64,000 bases of DNA, from contig JANCIK010000007.1 of assembly GCA_028532985.1 (NCBI GenBank), positions 744,001-808,000 of the forward strand, in the 5' to 3' direction. This DNA is from Stropharia rugosoannulata (taxonomy: Eukaryota > Basidiomycota > Agaricomycetes > Agaricales > Strophariaceae). Numbering within the stretch: the first letter of the stretch is position 1; the number at the start of each line of letters is the position of its first letter. Shown one piece after another: positions 1 through 11,288 of this stretch. The translations under genes and the position numbers were made by a program. The notes beneath the pieces are model-generated. The model was not told the origin of the DNA. It saw nothing but the letters and a program-made list of their open reading frames with translations, and did no database searches.

Positions 1-940
1 CACCTGGTTCCGTCTTAATCCCCTAAAGCTATAATAAGCGCTGGCGGTCATCCGATATGATACAGCAATCCTGTGAATGACAGCACTTTTCAGGACCACT
101 GAGGTCGGACGTCGTCGCTCTTTTACTGTCACCGATGTTAGAAAGGTATCATCAGCAGCCTGCGGATGATTATAAGCATACATACTCGAAACAAATACAT
201 AGCCCACACTTCGCCTAAAGCAGTATCTGGCCCAACCGTAATTTGTAATGGCGCTGACATATCAGCGCCGTGCGCAGACTGGTCGTTGGCACAGAGGCGG
301 TCGACAAGGCGAAGCGAGTCCGGAAATAACAGACTAACAGTACCACTTTGTCTGGATGATCTGATAAAGGAAACACCTGGGGCTGCGCACATAAAATATG
401 ACAGCACTCCGGTTTTAAATTAGGGGAAGGTTTTCTGGCCGCGGCCGTAGGCCTATTGAACACGACAGTGGTTCGGGCATGATTACGGCTGTTACTCAGT
501 GCTACTTCAAGTTCAAGTGCGTTGTCTTCACCAACATGGTAGCTTGGGGCGTAAAGGTACAATTTTTTGGGCATGTTACCGCATATTTGCGTTGAATATT
601 GCATTGGGAGTCGGGGAGCGGGGAGATGGTACGGGATAGGGCCAAGGAATGTTGTGGAACAGAGCGGAGAAAGCGCATGGACCCAGCCGTGGCGTATCGT
701 CAGACTCCGCCGAGCAAGCGGTGGGAATGGTTACGTAATTCACCCCACCCAGCGCAGCCTTGCTGATTGTTAACCTTTCATTCTGCTCTACCAACCACTA
801 CCACCACCACCTTTCATATCTCTCCGTCCCGCTCTCGATTATCTAGCGAGGGACCTCTATCTGCGCCATTGACGCTGAAAAACTCTGAACAGCGTATTCC
901 AAACTCTTCCACCACAACCAAGTCACTCGTATTGCCCAGC
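1..940. other. 5' flank of the bZIP gene; possible minus-strand coding stretch
   Basis: Mostly the upstream region of the bZIP gene. A minus-strand open frame runs from about 574 (beginning MPKKLYLYAP) down to 215, with some coding-like composition, and a second minus frame at 138-407 overlaps it. Together they might be exons of a gene leaving the window on the left, but I recognise no domain and could not find convincing splice sites. No TATA box is obvious. Recorded as undecided rather than as a gene. Confidence 0.25.
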
Positions 941-3247
941 ATGCTTGTCGACAATCCAGTTTTTCAACCGTCATATTTTACTTCTGCGTCTTCGTTCACG
1001 GAGTACCCCACCGAGCTCACTGACATCTTTGACACTGAGCTGTTCAACAGTACATTCGCCATGGGCGGCTCCGCCCTCTCCGCGAGCCCATCGGGGTCAC
1101 GGGGTTCCTCGCCGCAGAATCTCATGACCCCGCCTCAAGATGGTCTGCCGTCCTCGTTTCCCGAGGTTCACGACGATGAGAACAGCCCCAACATGTTCTC
1201 CTTGTTCGATGATGAATACAAGTCGATGGACCAAATGTCGATGCCAACAACATCCACTGATTTTCTAAATCTGAGTGGTATCGATGGTGCGTTCAGCGGT
1301 GGTGTTGGTGCCTACGGCCTTGATATGGGTAGTTTTTCGATGGGCATGGATCTATCATCGATGAACCCCGCCATGAGCATCGTCGAGGACCCCATGCAAT
1401 CGCGGGGCATCGACCCCCAACTTGTCGACACGCCATCCGCCGTCAGTGACCACGATGACGATTCTGACTCAAAGGAGGAGTCAGAGTCACCCGTGTCGCC
1501 AGTCGCCGAGAAGAACGAATCTGAGAAGTCGGCTACGATTACCATTGCACCTGTCAAGGTCGGTGGGCACGGCAAGGCACGTAAAGGCACGGTGCAAAGC
1601 GGGGGCGTGACCAAGAAAGTCGCGACTGCCGCTGTGCTCAAAGAAACTTCTTTCGCTTCGACTTCCGCAAAGAAGGCCTCTCAGCCTAAAGCTTCCTCTT
1701 CATCCTCGTCTACTTCTCTCTTCCTCGCCAGCAATGCCTCCGCTTCTTTCACCAGTGCCTCTACACCGTCAAAGCCCGAGAGCGAGGCTGGCGATGATGA
1801 CGATGATCTTCCACATGACTGGCGTCCGTCACCTGAAGTCTTTGCCAAAATGACAAGCAAGGAAAAACGTCAGCTGCGTAACAAGATCAGTGCCAGGAAT
1901 TTCCGTGTGCGCCGAAAGGGTATGTTTTATTCACAATATTTTCTCTTTGTTCGATATCTAACTTGAAATAGAATACATCTCCACGCTCGAAGGCGATATT
2001 GCTGAACGAGATCGGATGTTAGACCACTTCCGTACGCAATTGGGCTCGCAGGAATCCGAGAACATTGCTCTGCGTAAAGAAATTGAGATACTCAAGAAAG
2101 CCCTTTTGGAGGGTCGCGGCGGTTCTGTGAACCTCCCTCCTCCTGCGCCTCTACCTGAACAAAGTGCTGCTGAGACGCTCGCAGCTACTGCTTCCTCATC
2201 TACCCAAGCCGCCCCTACGACGACCTCTCCTCTCCTCATGGCCAATACACAGAAGGACCTGCCTACGTCACCACGCATGGGCAACCGCTTCTGGGGTGGT
2301 ATTGGCATGAGTGGCGGCTTCACACCTGTTCATACCGCCCTTGTGCCCGATATCAGCACTGTAGTCCGCAAGGGTCTGCAGGAGAACATGAATCCTTCCC
2401 TCAATGCCCAGGTAGGCCTCGGTACTGCCCAGAGCAATCTGCCGCCGAGCAAACCTCTGCCTGGTTTCGATGGATTCGCCGACCTCAACCCTTTCACCAT
2501 GAAGACACTGGACGCGTAAGTGCTTTCCATTTTTGGTTACTTATAGCTTTGCTGACGTGAGATATTTACTTCAGCTACCGGATGCACCTCTGGGGCAAGA
2601 TGGCGCAACAGCAGCAGCATCACCATTCACAGTCCAACCACAGCTCACCACAGCAGTCACAGCAATCATCTCCATCGAGCTCACCCTCCGGTCTCGCTGC
2701 GAACCTGCGCCCGCACTTCTTCACTGGCACGACGACTTCCTCGTACAAGCACGGCAGCCCGCTTTCGGCACTTCTGTCCGGCAAGCACAGCCCAACATCG
2801 GCAGCAAGTGCTTACCCCAGTCCACCGACATCGCCGGTGCTCAACGCAAAGGCACTTGCGGGCCCGTCGCGCGAGCAGCTGCAGCAACGCGAGAAGGAGC
2901 AGCAGCACGCTATGATCGCGGCGATGGCGACACAGACCGTGTTCCGCAAGCTGGGCACTGCGTTCTGGGAGGCGTTCAGTGGCTCGTCAGCGGCTGGCGC
3001 ATCAGCGTTGGGTCTTGGACATGCTTCTGGCAGCTGGGACCAGGACAAGATGCAGCGCGTGTTAACAGGCAAGGCCGTGCTGCGTGTGGTGGATGTGGAA
3101 CCGGCGACACCGCCGGTTACGCCCAAACCGCGCGCAAGTGTTCCCTCGCGTGGAAATACGCAGGAGGACACGAAGAAGAGCTGCGGTGTAGGCATGTGCG
3201 AGTTGCTGGCCGACAGTATGAGCAGCCTGTCTCTGGGCAAGAAATAA
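941..3247 (+). CDS. bZIP transcription factor
   Basis: Sequence-specific DNA-binding regulator of the fungal bZIP family, expected to be nuclear and dimeric. Three exons (941-1919, 1972-2515, 2575-3247) join in frame to 731 residues. The basic region lies near residues 310-326 and reads NKISARNFRVRRK, the fungal N-x2-SARxFRxRR pattern. The first intron falls just after it, and the leucine-zipper helix starts at EYISTLEGDIAERD in exon 2. Residues before the bZIP are acidic and Ser/Pro-rich, resembling an activation domain. The C-terminal exon is Gln/His/Ser/Pro-rich. ATG 941 is the first in-frame ATG. Both introns are short (52 and 59 nt) with clean GT/AG ends. I cannot assign it to a named subfamily (Atf, Hac1, Yap), and no target genes can be inferred. 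Confidence 0.9.
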
Positions 3248-4688
3248 TCGTGTAAACATGAAGCACGTTCGTGCATGAGCAAATGTGGGTACTTCCGTTC
3301 CGTTCAACTAGTGGAGTTGTTGAGCTCATATATCACATTATGCAGATCGTATCGCCAACCATCCGTAATGCGAAGTTAGACCAGCCAATCCTGTCCTGAG
3401 CCGCGACCCGAAATTGAAGAGATGATGAAGAATAAGAAGAATAAAAATTGATGGATATACGGTCTATGTTGTTTGTTTTAATATGTTTCCATACCTCTCC
3501 TCTTATCACACACAAGCCGAACACTTTTCGTTACTATTGGACGGGCTGTCTGCCAGTGTCATACGTCCGTACGGCATTTGGCATGGCGTGTCAGCCATAA
3601 GTACCTTTTGTCGTGTCCTTCGATATGCAGCCAGCCCCTTTCTCCGCATTTCACCCTGCTGGGCTGCTGATCCGTTTGGTCCATGGGGCCACGCCACATT
3701 CCTTCCTCTACCATTTTCGTTTTTCCCTCCTTTCCTTTTGTTTTGAATCGTCTTGCATCGCATCGTTACTCGCATTAAACTGTCCAACCCCAGCTCCCTC
3801 GTTTTCCCGTGTCGAATTAGGTACCTACAAGTAGCCTCCATGATATACATTACTGTGTCGTGACCGTACGCGTGCGACTGTTTCCTGATATTTTTCTTTG
3901 ATCTTGTGCGATTGGTACTGTTTCATGATTGTGTCCTTACTATACGGTGTACATAACATCATTTATTTATGACGCGAGTGGTGATCGGGGATCAGTGCAG
4001 AGGGATGGGTGGGAGCTCCCTTCTCAGCGCCTCCCTGAGTGATGCATGAAAGCAGATTGCCATATGCGGAAGGGCGCTCGGGACTTGCCCTATTCGGAAG
4101 TAGTCGCGCTTAAGTATGAGCGTTCAAGGGAGGTGCTAGCGCGCATCGCCAGCACGAGGCTCGCACGCTCAATATGGGCAGCGCGGTGGACGAGCGAGTA
4201 AGGCTGGCGCTAGTGTCACCCAGCCCAGCGGAAAATACGCGGCGTCGCACACCGTCCGCAGTGGCCGCGCGCCGCGCTCTGCTGGCTGCGTGCCCTGGCG
4301 ATATGGGCGCGTTTAATTCAGGGGTTTCCATGCTGACCGTTGAGGAGGCCACTTCATTCGACGGTGGACGCAGGTATGGACGGACTGGTGGACGGCGGGG
4401 AATGAATATAGATGGCTAACGCGCTACGCAGACCCCCGTATGGAAGGCGGATGGGACCTGGCGAATGGGCATAGGGACCCTGACGGACGGCAGATCCCAA
4501 CATTGAGCCCAGCTCTCAAATATGTATGTATTCGACGAAATGGAGTATACAAGCACCTCCACCGCCACTACTACCACTACCACCACCATCCACCTTTGCA
4601 AGCCCGTGTTTGCACGGCTCGGACGGCTGGACGCCCCTAGCCAGTTAACATTGCGCATACAGTCACTTTCCGCGCCGCCCCCTATGCC
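3248..4688. other. Intergenic, bZIP 3' region and upstream of the orphan gene
   Basis: The first few hundred bases are the bZIP 3' UTR and flank. Around 4174-4640 there are short GC-rich open stretches, including one at 4522 (MYVFDEMEYTSTSTAT) made of Thr codons. These may be 5' exons or leader of the gene that follows; I could not connect them with good splice sites. Nothing else was recognised. Confidence 0.3.
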
Positions 4689-7325
4689 ATGACCAACGAC
4701 GACTGGACAGGCTACCCCCGGACGGCCAGTGCACTGGCCCCGCGCCGACGGGCTGCTTCTGCAGCGATTCTCTCCGCTGCATCCGCCCCCGGCCCCGTGG
4801 ACAGCGATAGGATGGACGTCGATGATGACGGCGCTAACCACGGCGCGCAGTGTCGTTGCACACAGTGCCACCTCCGGACGGCGCGTTTTCCGCGCAGACA
4901 CGACGGGCGGATCGTACTGCCCGACCCGGCTTTGCTCGTGCTCGCAGGCCTCGAGGGCCCGGGGCGCGCGCGCGCAGGGCGACGGCGGGTGTCCGTCGCG
5001 GACATCGTCGAGGAGGCTGATGCGGATAGGGGCGAGGGCTCGTCGACGGGACGCAGGTTGGCAGACTTGGGTGCGCCCCGTTTACCTTTTTCGCTCGCAG
5101 GGCCACGCGCTGACAGTCTATTTTCCTGTTAGCTTCCCCGCGCACGAGGCTTAGCCTTAGGCGCCCCGGGGAGACTGGCCCCTATGCGCATGGCGCGGAT
5201 GACGTCGCGGGCCATGCGAGCGGTGCGTGTGTGCGCCTATATGCGCTGCGGAGACGTCCCTATTTCCTTTTTGAGCTCATCCCATTCATTGCAGGTACGT
5301 ACTACCGCTCGCCTGCAAGCGGCGCGCGGGGCACGGCAGGGAGCAGACGTCCCAGTCTGAGCGGTGCGTTCTTTCTAAATCTTGGGTTGGAGCGCCTCCA
5401 GCTCAGTCTACCGTCTCTTGCAGATCGCACTAGGCCGCACCGGACGTCGAAGCCGTACGACGCACGTCTGGGTGCCACTTCGGACTGCGAGGGCTCCCCG
5501 CTGCTCGGAAATAGGGACCCAGTAATCCGTCCAGAACCCTGGCCGAGGGTTCGGTCAACCCGTAGGCACGCGACGTCGCCCATAGTCGGAATGGGACAAC
5601 AAAGTGGGTCTTTCGTTGTATTGGAAAGGGATATCTCAATGCAACGCTGGCTGATACCATTTCCAAGGCTTCCGCGCTCTCGACGACCCTTCTCCACATT
5701 CCGCAACGTCTCCAGGTTAGTGCTATTCACTTGGCTCTTTTTTACCTCACACGAACCGAAAGGCTAAAGTTGTAAAAGAAGGCTCAGGGAGGCGACCGTC
5801 TCAGACAAGTTCGCGGCTCCCGACCATCATAGACTCGTCTATGTCGCTTGGTTTGTGTTTTTCGATTTGATGCCTTCTACGTGGCGCACATTTTGATTAT
5901 TTTTTCTGTCGGTCCTTAGGCGCGTTGTATAACGCTACTACGCTCTCTCACCCCTTGTTGCCTCGGAATCTCTGCAGCGACGCACGGCACAGTCCGAGTC
6001 CGAACTACTATTCTAATCAAGCCAGCAACCCGCCGAGCCGCTCCTCGCCTTCAACGCACTCCTTACAGAGCAGATACCAGTCGCTACCGCCGTCGAGCCG
6101 TGATCTATCCTATGCTAATGTTAACCCGATCTCAAGTGCCGAGGGACCGCCCTTCGTGCTCCGCGAAATTAATTATATCCCTCGAAAAAATACTATCACT
6201 ACTACCACTAACACCACCACCACCGCTACACTGCAACAACAGCCAGAGATATACTCCCAGACAAACACCAGCCCGCCGACGCCAGACCTTCCGCTGACAT
6301 CGACCTCTAATTCAATACCATCTAATCCTAATCCGATTGTCACCTCGTATGCATTGCCCGCGTCCGCTGTGTTCGGGCATGCCCAGAGCACCAGCAGCAA
6401 TACCAATATCAATACGCACAATACCCATAGTAGCCTGATGGGCAAATACACCGGCGCTAGTTACGGTAAGCATAAATAAACAGCGGGGCTCACCCCGCAT
6501 AATTGAATCTCGGACAGCTGACCATGTTTCGGTTTCGGTGTTCCACCCCCTCCCCATCTCGCTCGCTCGCGTATTCATCCGAACATTGAATTTAACGTTT
6601 CTGCAGGCGCGCGACGGAGCGCATCATATGCTCACGGGGTACCGGCAACGCGACCGCTCGCGGCTGTGAGCGAGGAAAGCGCGCGCTCCGGCGGCGCCGG
6701 GGCCTCCCACGCTGCGGGGCGCGGGACGCGCACTCCGAGCTCGGAAGGTGAGCGGGGGAGGGAGAGTGTCTCCCCCCGCGCGGAGGAGTTTGTGGAAGAA
6801 CAAGGCGCGGAACGCGCCAGTGGACTCCCTGGCGTCCCATCGCCGCTTCCGCCCCCGGTTGCTTCTTATTATCGCCGCCGCTCGAGCGGCAAGTCTAATT
6901 CGAAGTCCAAGTCGAGGTCCCCCGCTGGGTCGCAGGAAGAGGGCGCGACTCCCACCCCGGGCGATGTGGGTCCGTCGTACGCAGTTGCCGTGTCCGCGTC
7001 CGCGTTTGTGTCTGCATCTACGTCGACTTCAAGCGCATCTGCGTCCAGTGCAAGCGCAGGCGTACGTTTCCTCGGCCCAGAAACACCTCAGAGCCTGCTC
7101 GCAAAAGTGACCGCGGCGAGCGCCCAGCGCGCGAAGCAGCAGCGCGAGCGCGAGGGCATGAGTCAGGGTGCGGGAATGGGCACGGGCACGGGCAGCGGTG
7201 GTGCAGGCGTAGGCGTCGTCAAGTGGGAGCACGATCGGAAGAGGCGCCAGGGGTACTTCGCGGCGGACGACGAGGGAGAGGAGAAATCGCCGTTTAGGCA
7301 TTATAACAAGACAAATTATGATTAG
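4689..7325 (+). CDS. Disordered orphan protein, 5' exons uncertain
   Basis: No known domain recognised. The secure part is two exons, 5920-6465 and 6607-7325, which join in frame across a 141-nt GT-AG intron. They give a Ser/Thr/Asn/Pro-rich then Ser/Gly-rich tail ending FRHYNKTNYD. The first exon probably begins at ATG 4689 (MTNDDWTGYP) and contains a small Cys cluster, CRCTQC, ending near 5056. A short exon near 5295-5363 joins it in frame. Exons between about 5424 and 5715 are likely but their frame could not be reconciled with the exon at 5920, so the coordinates are an envelope. The acceptor at 4648 would also allow extra residues upstream of 4689. Low-complexity runs (Thr near 6200, alternating Ser/Ala near 7000) mark it as intrinsically disordered. 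Function unknown. Confidence 0.5.
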
Positions 7326-9493
7326 GTGTGGTACCGCGCCCTCCTCTCCCTCAAGGTCCCTCCTCTTCCTGTTTCCTGTGTTGGTCGGAAGGTTCATCCC
7401 TTCCCCCTCCTATGCTCTACTACTGCTGCTATTGCTGCCGCTGCTGTTATGCTGCTGCCTTCAGGTTTAGGAGATGACCATTGCGCTTTGTTTTCGTTTT
7501 ACTTATTGCATTATACTTACTTACTGCGTATTAATCCTGACGGATAAATGTCTTAATAGTCTGATTCGGTATCATAGTAATTTGCTTTCTGTATCTTGTA
7601 TCGATCATCCATTTGCTTTCGATGTCGTGTTGCGTAGTACATAAAATCAATTTGCGGGGTGTCGGCTTGGTTGTTTCTGCGAGAAAATATCTTTTATATT
7701 TTATTTGTGAGCTGTAAGTTTACTCTGGAGTTAATTCAAGTGCTCAGAGCTTCTGATTTCGGCGGTAAGTCAAATAGGCGCCCGTGCACACCATGATATC
7801 GGCTAGTCGATACTCCAATGGGCACAAACAATGCGGTGCGTGGCAAAGTTGTTTGGTTTGTTTGTGTTAGCACACCTTGCACTGCGCTCGTCGACTCGAA
7901 CCGCTACCCATCTGAATGTCGCTCTCCGAACCTTTTAGCTTGACGATCCTGAGTACGTCATGCCTCAGCTTGATACGCCACCAACCAGTGCAGAATCTGG
8001 ATCCAAGTGCGCGTGTACCGCACACTGGCGAGGGCAGGTGTCTCGGTGACGGGCATGGCAAAAAAAGAGATTTTTTCCACTGCGCGCATGAGACATGGTA
8101 ACGTTTATTTCATTAACCCGCGTCGCTTGGTGCTGACCGATATGATCCTCGTCTTACGTAACCCTCATGGGTAACAGGTATCAGGTGGACACCGTAACGT
8201 CGCGATTGTAGCAGCGATTCAGGCATATGTGTATGTCATGAGATGCATCCGCTACTCGGAGTCAATCGGTTGAATGACTTGACAGTGTGTATTACTATTA
8301 TGGCATCGCGTCGGTCACTGTTTGCGCTTTGACGGGTGGCAAGAGTCTATATTCAGTCAAAGTCTATGCGCAGTCATAAATCAAAACGCGGAAGCAGTTC
8401 AATCATCGGACTCTTATTCGAGGCAAGGCTGAATATCGAATGTCGTCATCTGCTGGTGGCATCATGCTCAGCAGCTGTGATCATAGCAGCTGTGAAATTC
8501 TCTTACGCACATCAGTTTGAACAGTAATATCCTTGGGATGTTTGGACCATTTGGGCTTAAAGCTTAGGTTGCTATCCCATGACACTTTCGACAGAAGCTC
8601 CACGGATGCTCCCTTCAATTCAGTGAGTACTATTACTCCTTATTTATAAACTATCGTGGCCAACCTTGCGCGATTGGATCAAAGTAAAGATACCTGTAAC
8701 AAGGCCTAACTCAAACTGGACATATAAACAAAGTATACAAATGGCTTACAAGGTATGAGATTAAAAAGCAATCAATAGGCAATCTTGGCATTTACTCAAA
8801 ACGGTGCTATATCATGATTTCTGGCGCAGGTCCTTGACGATGAACGCCGTCCAATGAGTTGTCCATCATTCATCACCGTGAACCAAAATAGCCTCGCCTA
8901 CGATGCTAACTTTGTGTACCCACAGTGGGGTATCAATCTCCCTCAACATATGTAAAAAATGGGCGGTACAATCAACAGTCAAATCTCAAAGCAGGAAACA
9001 ATTTTTTCGCAAGTAGGTATGTAAGCCTATGCATCATCGTTCTCTGATTCAAATGGAATAGATGATAGACTTGGCGCGTACACATCTCTGGCGCTGTCCG
9101 TCGTGCCACAATTTCCGAAATAGACTGAGCCGGGAGATCATGCATCATTCCGTCCCAGTCAGAAGAATACATAGACAGATTGTGCAACGCCGCAACCAGA
9201 CGACATGTTTTGTTGAGCTCAATCGGCGGCAACCCAGATCAAATAAAGGTGATCATAAAGAGGGAATGATCGTGCCCCTCCTTGTGCTGGTCCCACCTTC
9301 TTTTTTCTTTTTCCTTTGACAGTTCTGTACTCCTAAACCCCGCCTTTTCTCCCTGTTTATACTTCGTTGGAGGGCTATATCGGACTTTCCATCTTTTTTT
9401 CGTCGCCGTTCCAACTTCAAATTGCTGTGACTCCTTATTCATGACCTTATAAACCTGGACAAAAAAACAAACTTACCGTCGAGAGAAATCGTA
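7326..9493. other. Intergenic, 2.2 kb
   Basis: Begins with the pyrimidine-rich 3' flank of the orphan gene. Short open frames on both strands (for example minus 8972-9232) show no domain and no paired splice sites. The right end is the GPCR promoter. I see no RNA gene or repeat. Confidence 0.4.
9447..9453 (+). promoter_or_regulatory. Putative TATA element of the GPCR gene
   Basis: TTATAAA lies 41 nt upstream of the ATG at 9494. If used, it would give a very short 5' leader. Position and match are the only evidence. Confidence 0.35.
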
Positions 9494-11107
9494 ATGGCTG
9501 CTGGTTCGTCTCCCGTAGCTGTTAGCTATGATGGCGCGCAAACAGCTGGTGTCACTGTTGAGTTGCTCCATATTGAACATTTTTATTATGCTTCCATGCT
9601 GACGACTGTACTCCCATAGTTTGTTGCCTTGAGTGCACTTGCCTCAATACTGGCTTTGTTCTACCTTTTCATTGTATGTATTCACATTCCCCGAAGATCA
9701 TGTCACACCCTCATAAATATTGAATCTAAAGTTTGAGCGTCCTAAAGCGAAAACATTTAGAAATAACCACATATTTGGTTATTTCATCTGTCTTCTCACT
9801 GCAAACTTTATCGAAGCCCTAGGAAGCATGGTCGACTTCCATTGGATTGCCAGAGGCGGCGCGCATAATGGCGCTCTGTGTGGTCTACAAGGTATACCAT
9901 AAATTACGTTGAACGGCGTGCCACAAAATGAACGACATTTACAGGCGCCGTGAAGCAAGCAGGAAACATAAGCACCTCATTTTGGTATGTACAACAGACA
10001 CATGTCCTTCAGACTGCCGCCATGTAATGCAGGTGCTGATTGCTACTAGGTCCCTCACTATTTCGGTCCATGTGTTTCTTCTGCTCTTTTTCCAGTTGAA
10101 GTCAAACAGGGCGACGTTTACTACGATCATTACTTTCACATGGGTCTTCACTCTGGCAATCGTGCTCGTTGGTCGATTCGTCCTCCAAAACAAGAGCCAC
10201 GGACCATACTTCGGAGTCGCGGAGAAGTGGTATGTATGATACAACCTGAATACGGCTAGAACGGGGTGGAAACTCATTCATTTTACAGGTGCGACGTCAC
10301 CGCAAATTATCAAAGCGAAAGGATATTCCTAGAATGCTTCTTTGTATGTTTCAACATCTGCCGTATCAAACTGAACTTGCGCTCACGAGGTTGCATCTCC
10401 TAGGCACTCCTCACCATTGCGATCAGTTTCGTCCTTTACGGCCTCATTTTCCTGCGCGTCCGCGGGATTTTGTCAGTAACGAAGGACAGAAAATGGGTCT
10501 TCGTGCCTACGGACAAAGGCGTTAAAGATCTGCATCTGGTGACTAATCAGATGACGGTGAACGACTCTATGCTCAAAATTGCGAAGAAGATGGTCTGGTA
10601 TCCGGTAAGTCAATTTTTTCTCAACTTTCTTAAAAACTCAAACTCTGCAAAGGTATCTTACACCGCCGTCATGCTGCCTATGACTTTGATCCGGATTCTT
10701 GAATACAAATATGATGTCCCTTTCGGATTCACTGTCATGTCGGGAATCGTTTTCAACTCCATGGGTATGTTTTCGTTGTCTAGGAGGTGCTCCCATATAT
10801 TATTTATTTACCTTTGCTTCCTCCTACAGGCCTGATCAATGTCATTCTCGTCATTTTCATCAACCGCGAATTCAAGAAGTTAGATAATTATTCGCTACCG
10901 CAAGTGACCACAGACCGCGCTTGGAGATCGGAGACACCTACGGAGAAGTTTATGGCTGAACGTTTGCTCCCCATGAGAGATGACAATCTGGCGAGGAGCT
11001 CTGTGGTGCGCTTGAGCCTGGTGGATCTCCCAACGACACCGGGAAACACCTATATAGCGCCAGCGTCGTGGAAGACAGCATACACCAGAGGGTTGGGAGG
11101 GCAGTAA
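9494..11107 (+). CDS. Seven-transmembrane G-protein-coupled receptor (Git3/cAMP-receptor-like)
   Basis: Plasma-membrane receptor of the fungal family related to Git3 and slime-mould cAMP receptors. Assembled exons: 9494-9556, 9620-9673, 9732-9891, 9945-9984, 10050-10229, 10289-10343, 10404-10604, 10653-10764 and 10830-11107. TM1 is FVALSALASILALFYLFI. Next come NNHIFGYFICLLTANFIEAL and the hallmark GALCGLQ-GAVKQAGNISTSFWS around TM3. TM5 is ALLTIAISFVLYGLIFLRVR. A long third intracellular loop follows, then MVWYPVSYTAVMLPMTLIR with the family Trp-Tyr-Pro. The last helix is FNSMGLINVILVIFINREF. The cytosolic tail is short. Ligand cannot be predicted. A G-alpha gene lies about 25 kb away, but coupling is not implied. 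The exon 1 donor is the least certain boundary (GTTGAG). Confidence 0.85.
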
Positions 11108-11288
11108 CGATGGACATGATTCGTAGTAAATTCCGGTAGTTATTGATAAATGACTTGTATGACATTTGGAGAGCATGCATACTGATACCCAGTTAGACTG
11201 TATGGACTCACTATAAACCTTCACGCTCTTTTCAGGAGGACATTTCTGTACCATATGTATTATTAGCACTTGTGTTTCGCATTGAACG

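Noticed and set aside
7860..7915. Minus-strand GGTTCGAGTC resembling a tRNA T-arm
   Set aside because: The flanking bases do not form the five-pair T stem and no upstream arms are present.
9928..10277. Frames on both strands inside the GPCR
   Set aside because: They run through predicted introns; the spliced plus-strand frame gives an intact seven-helix protein.
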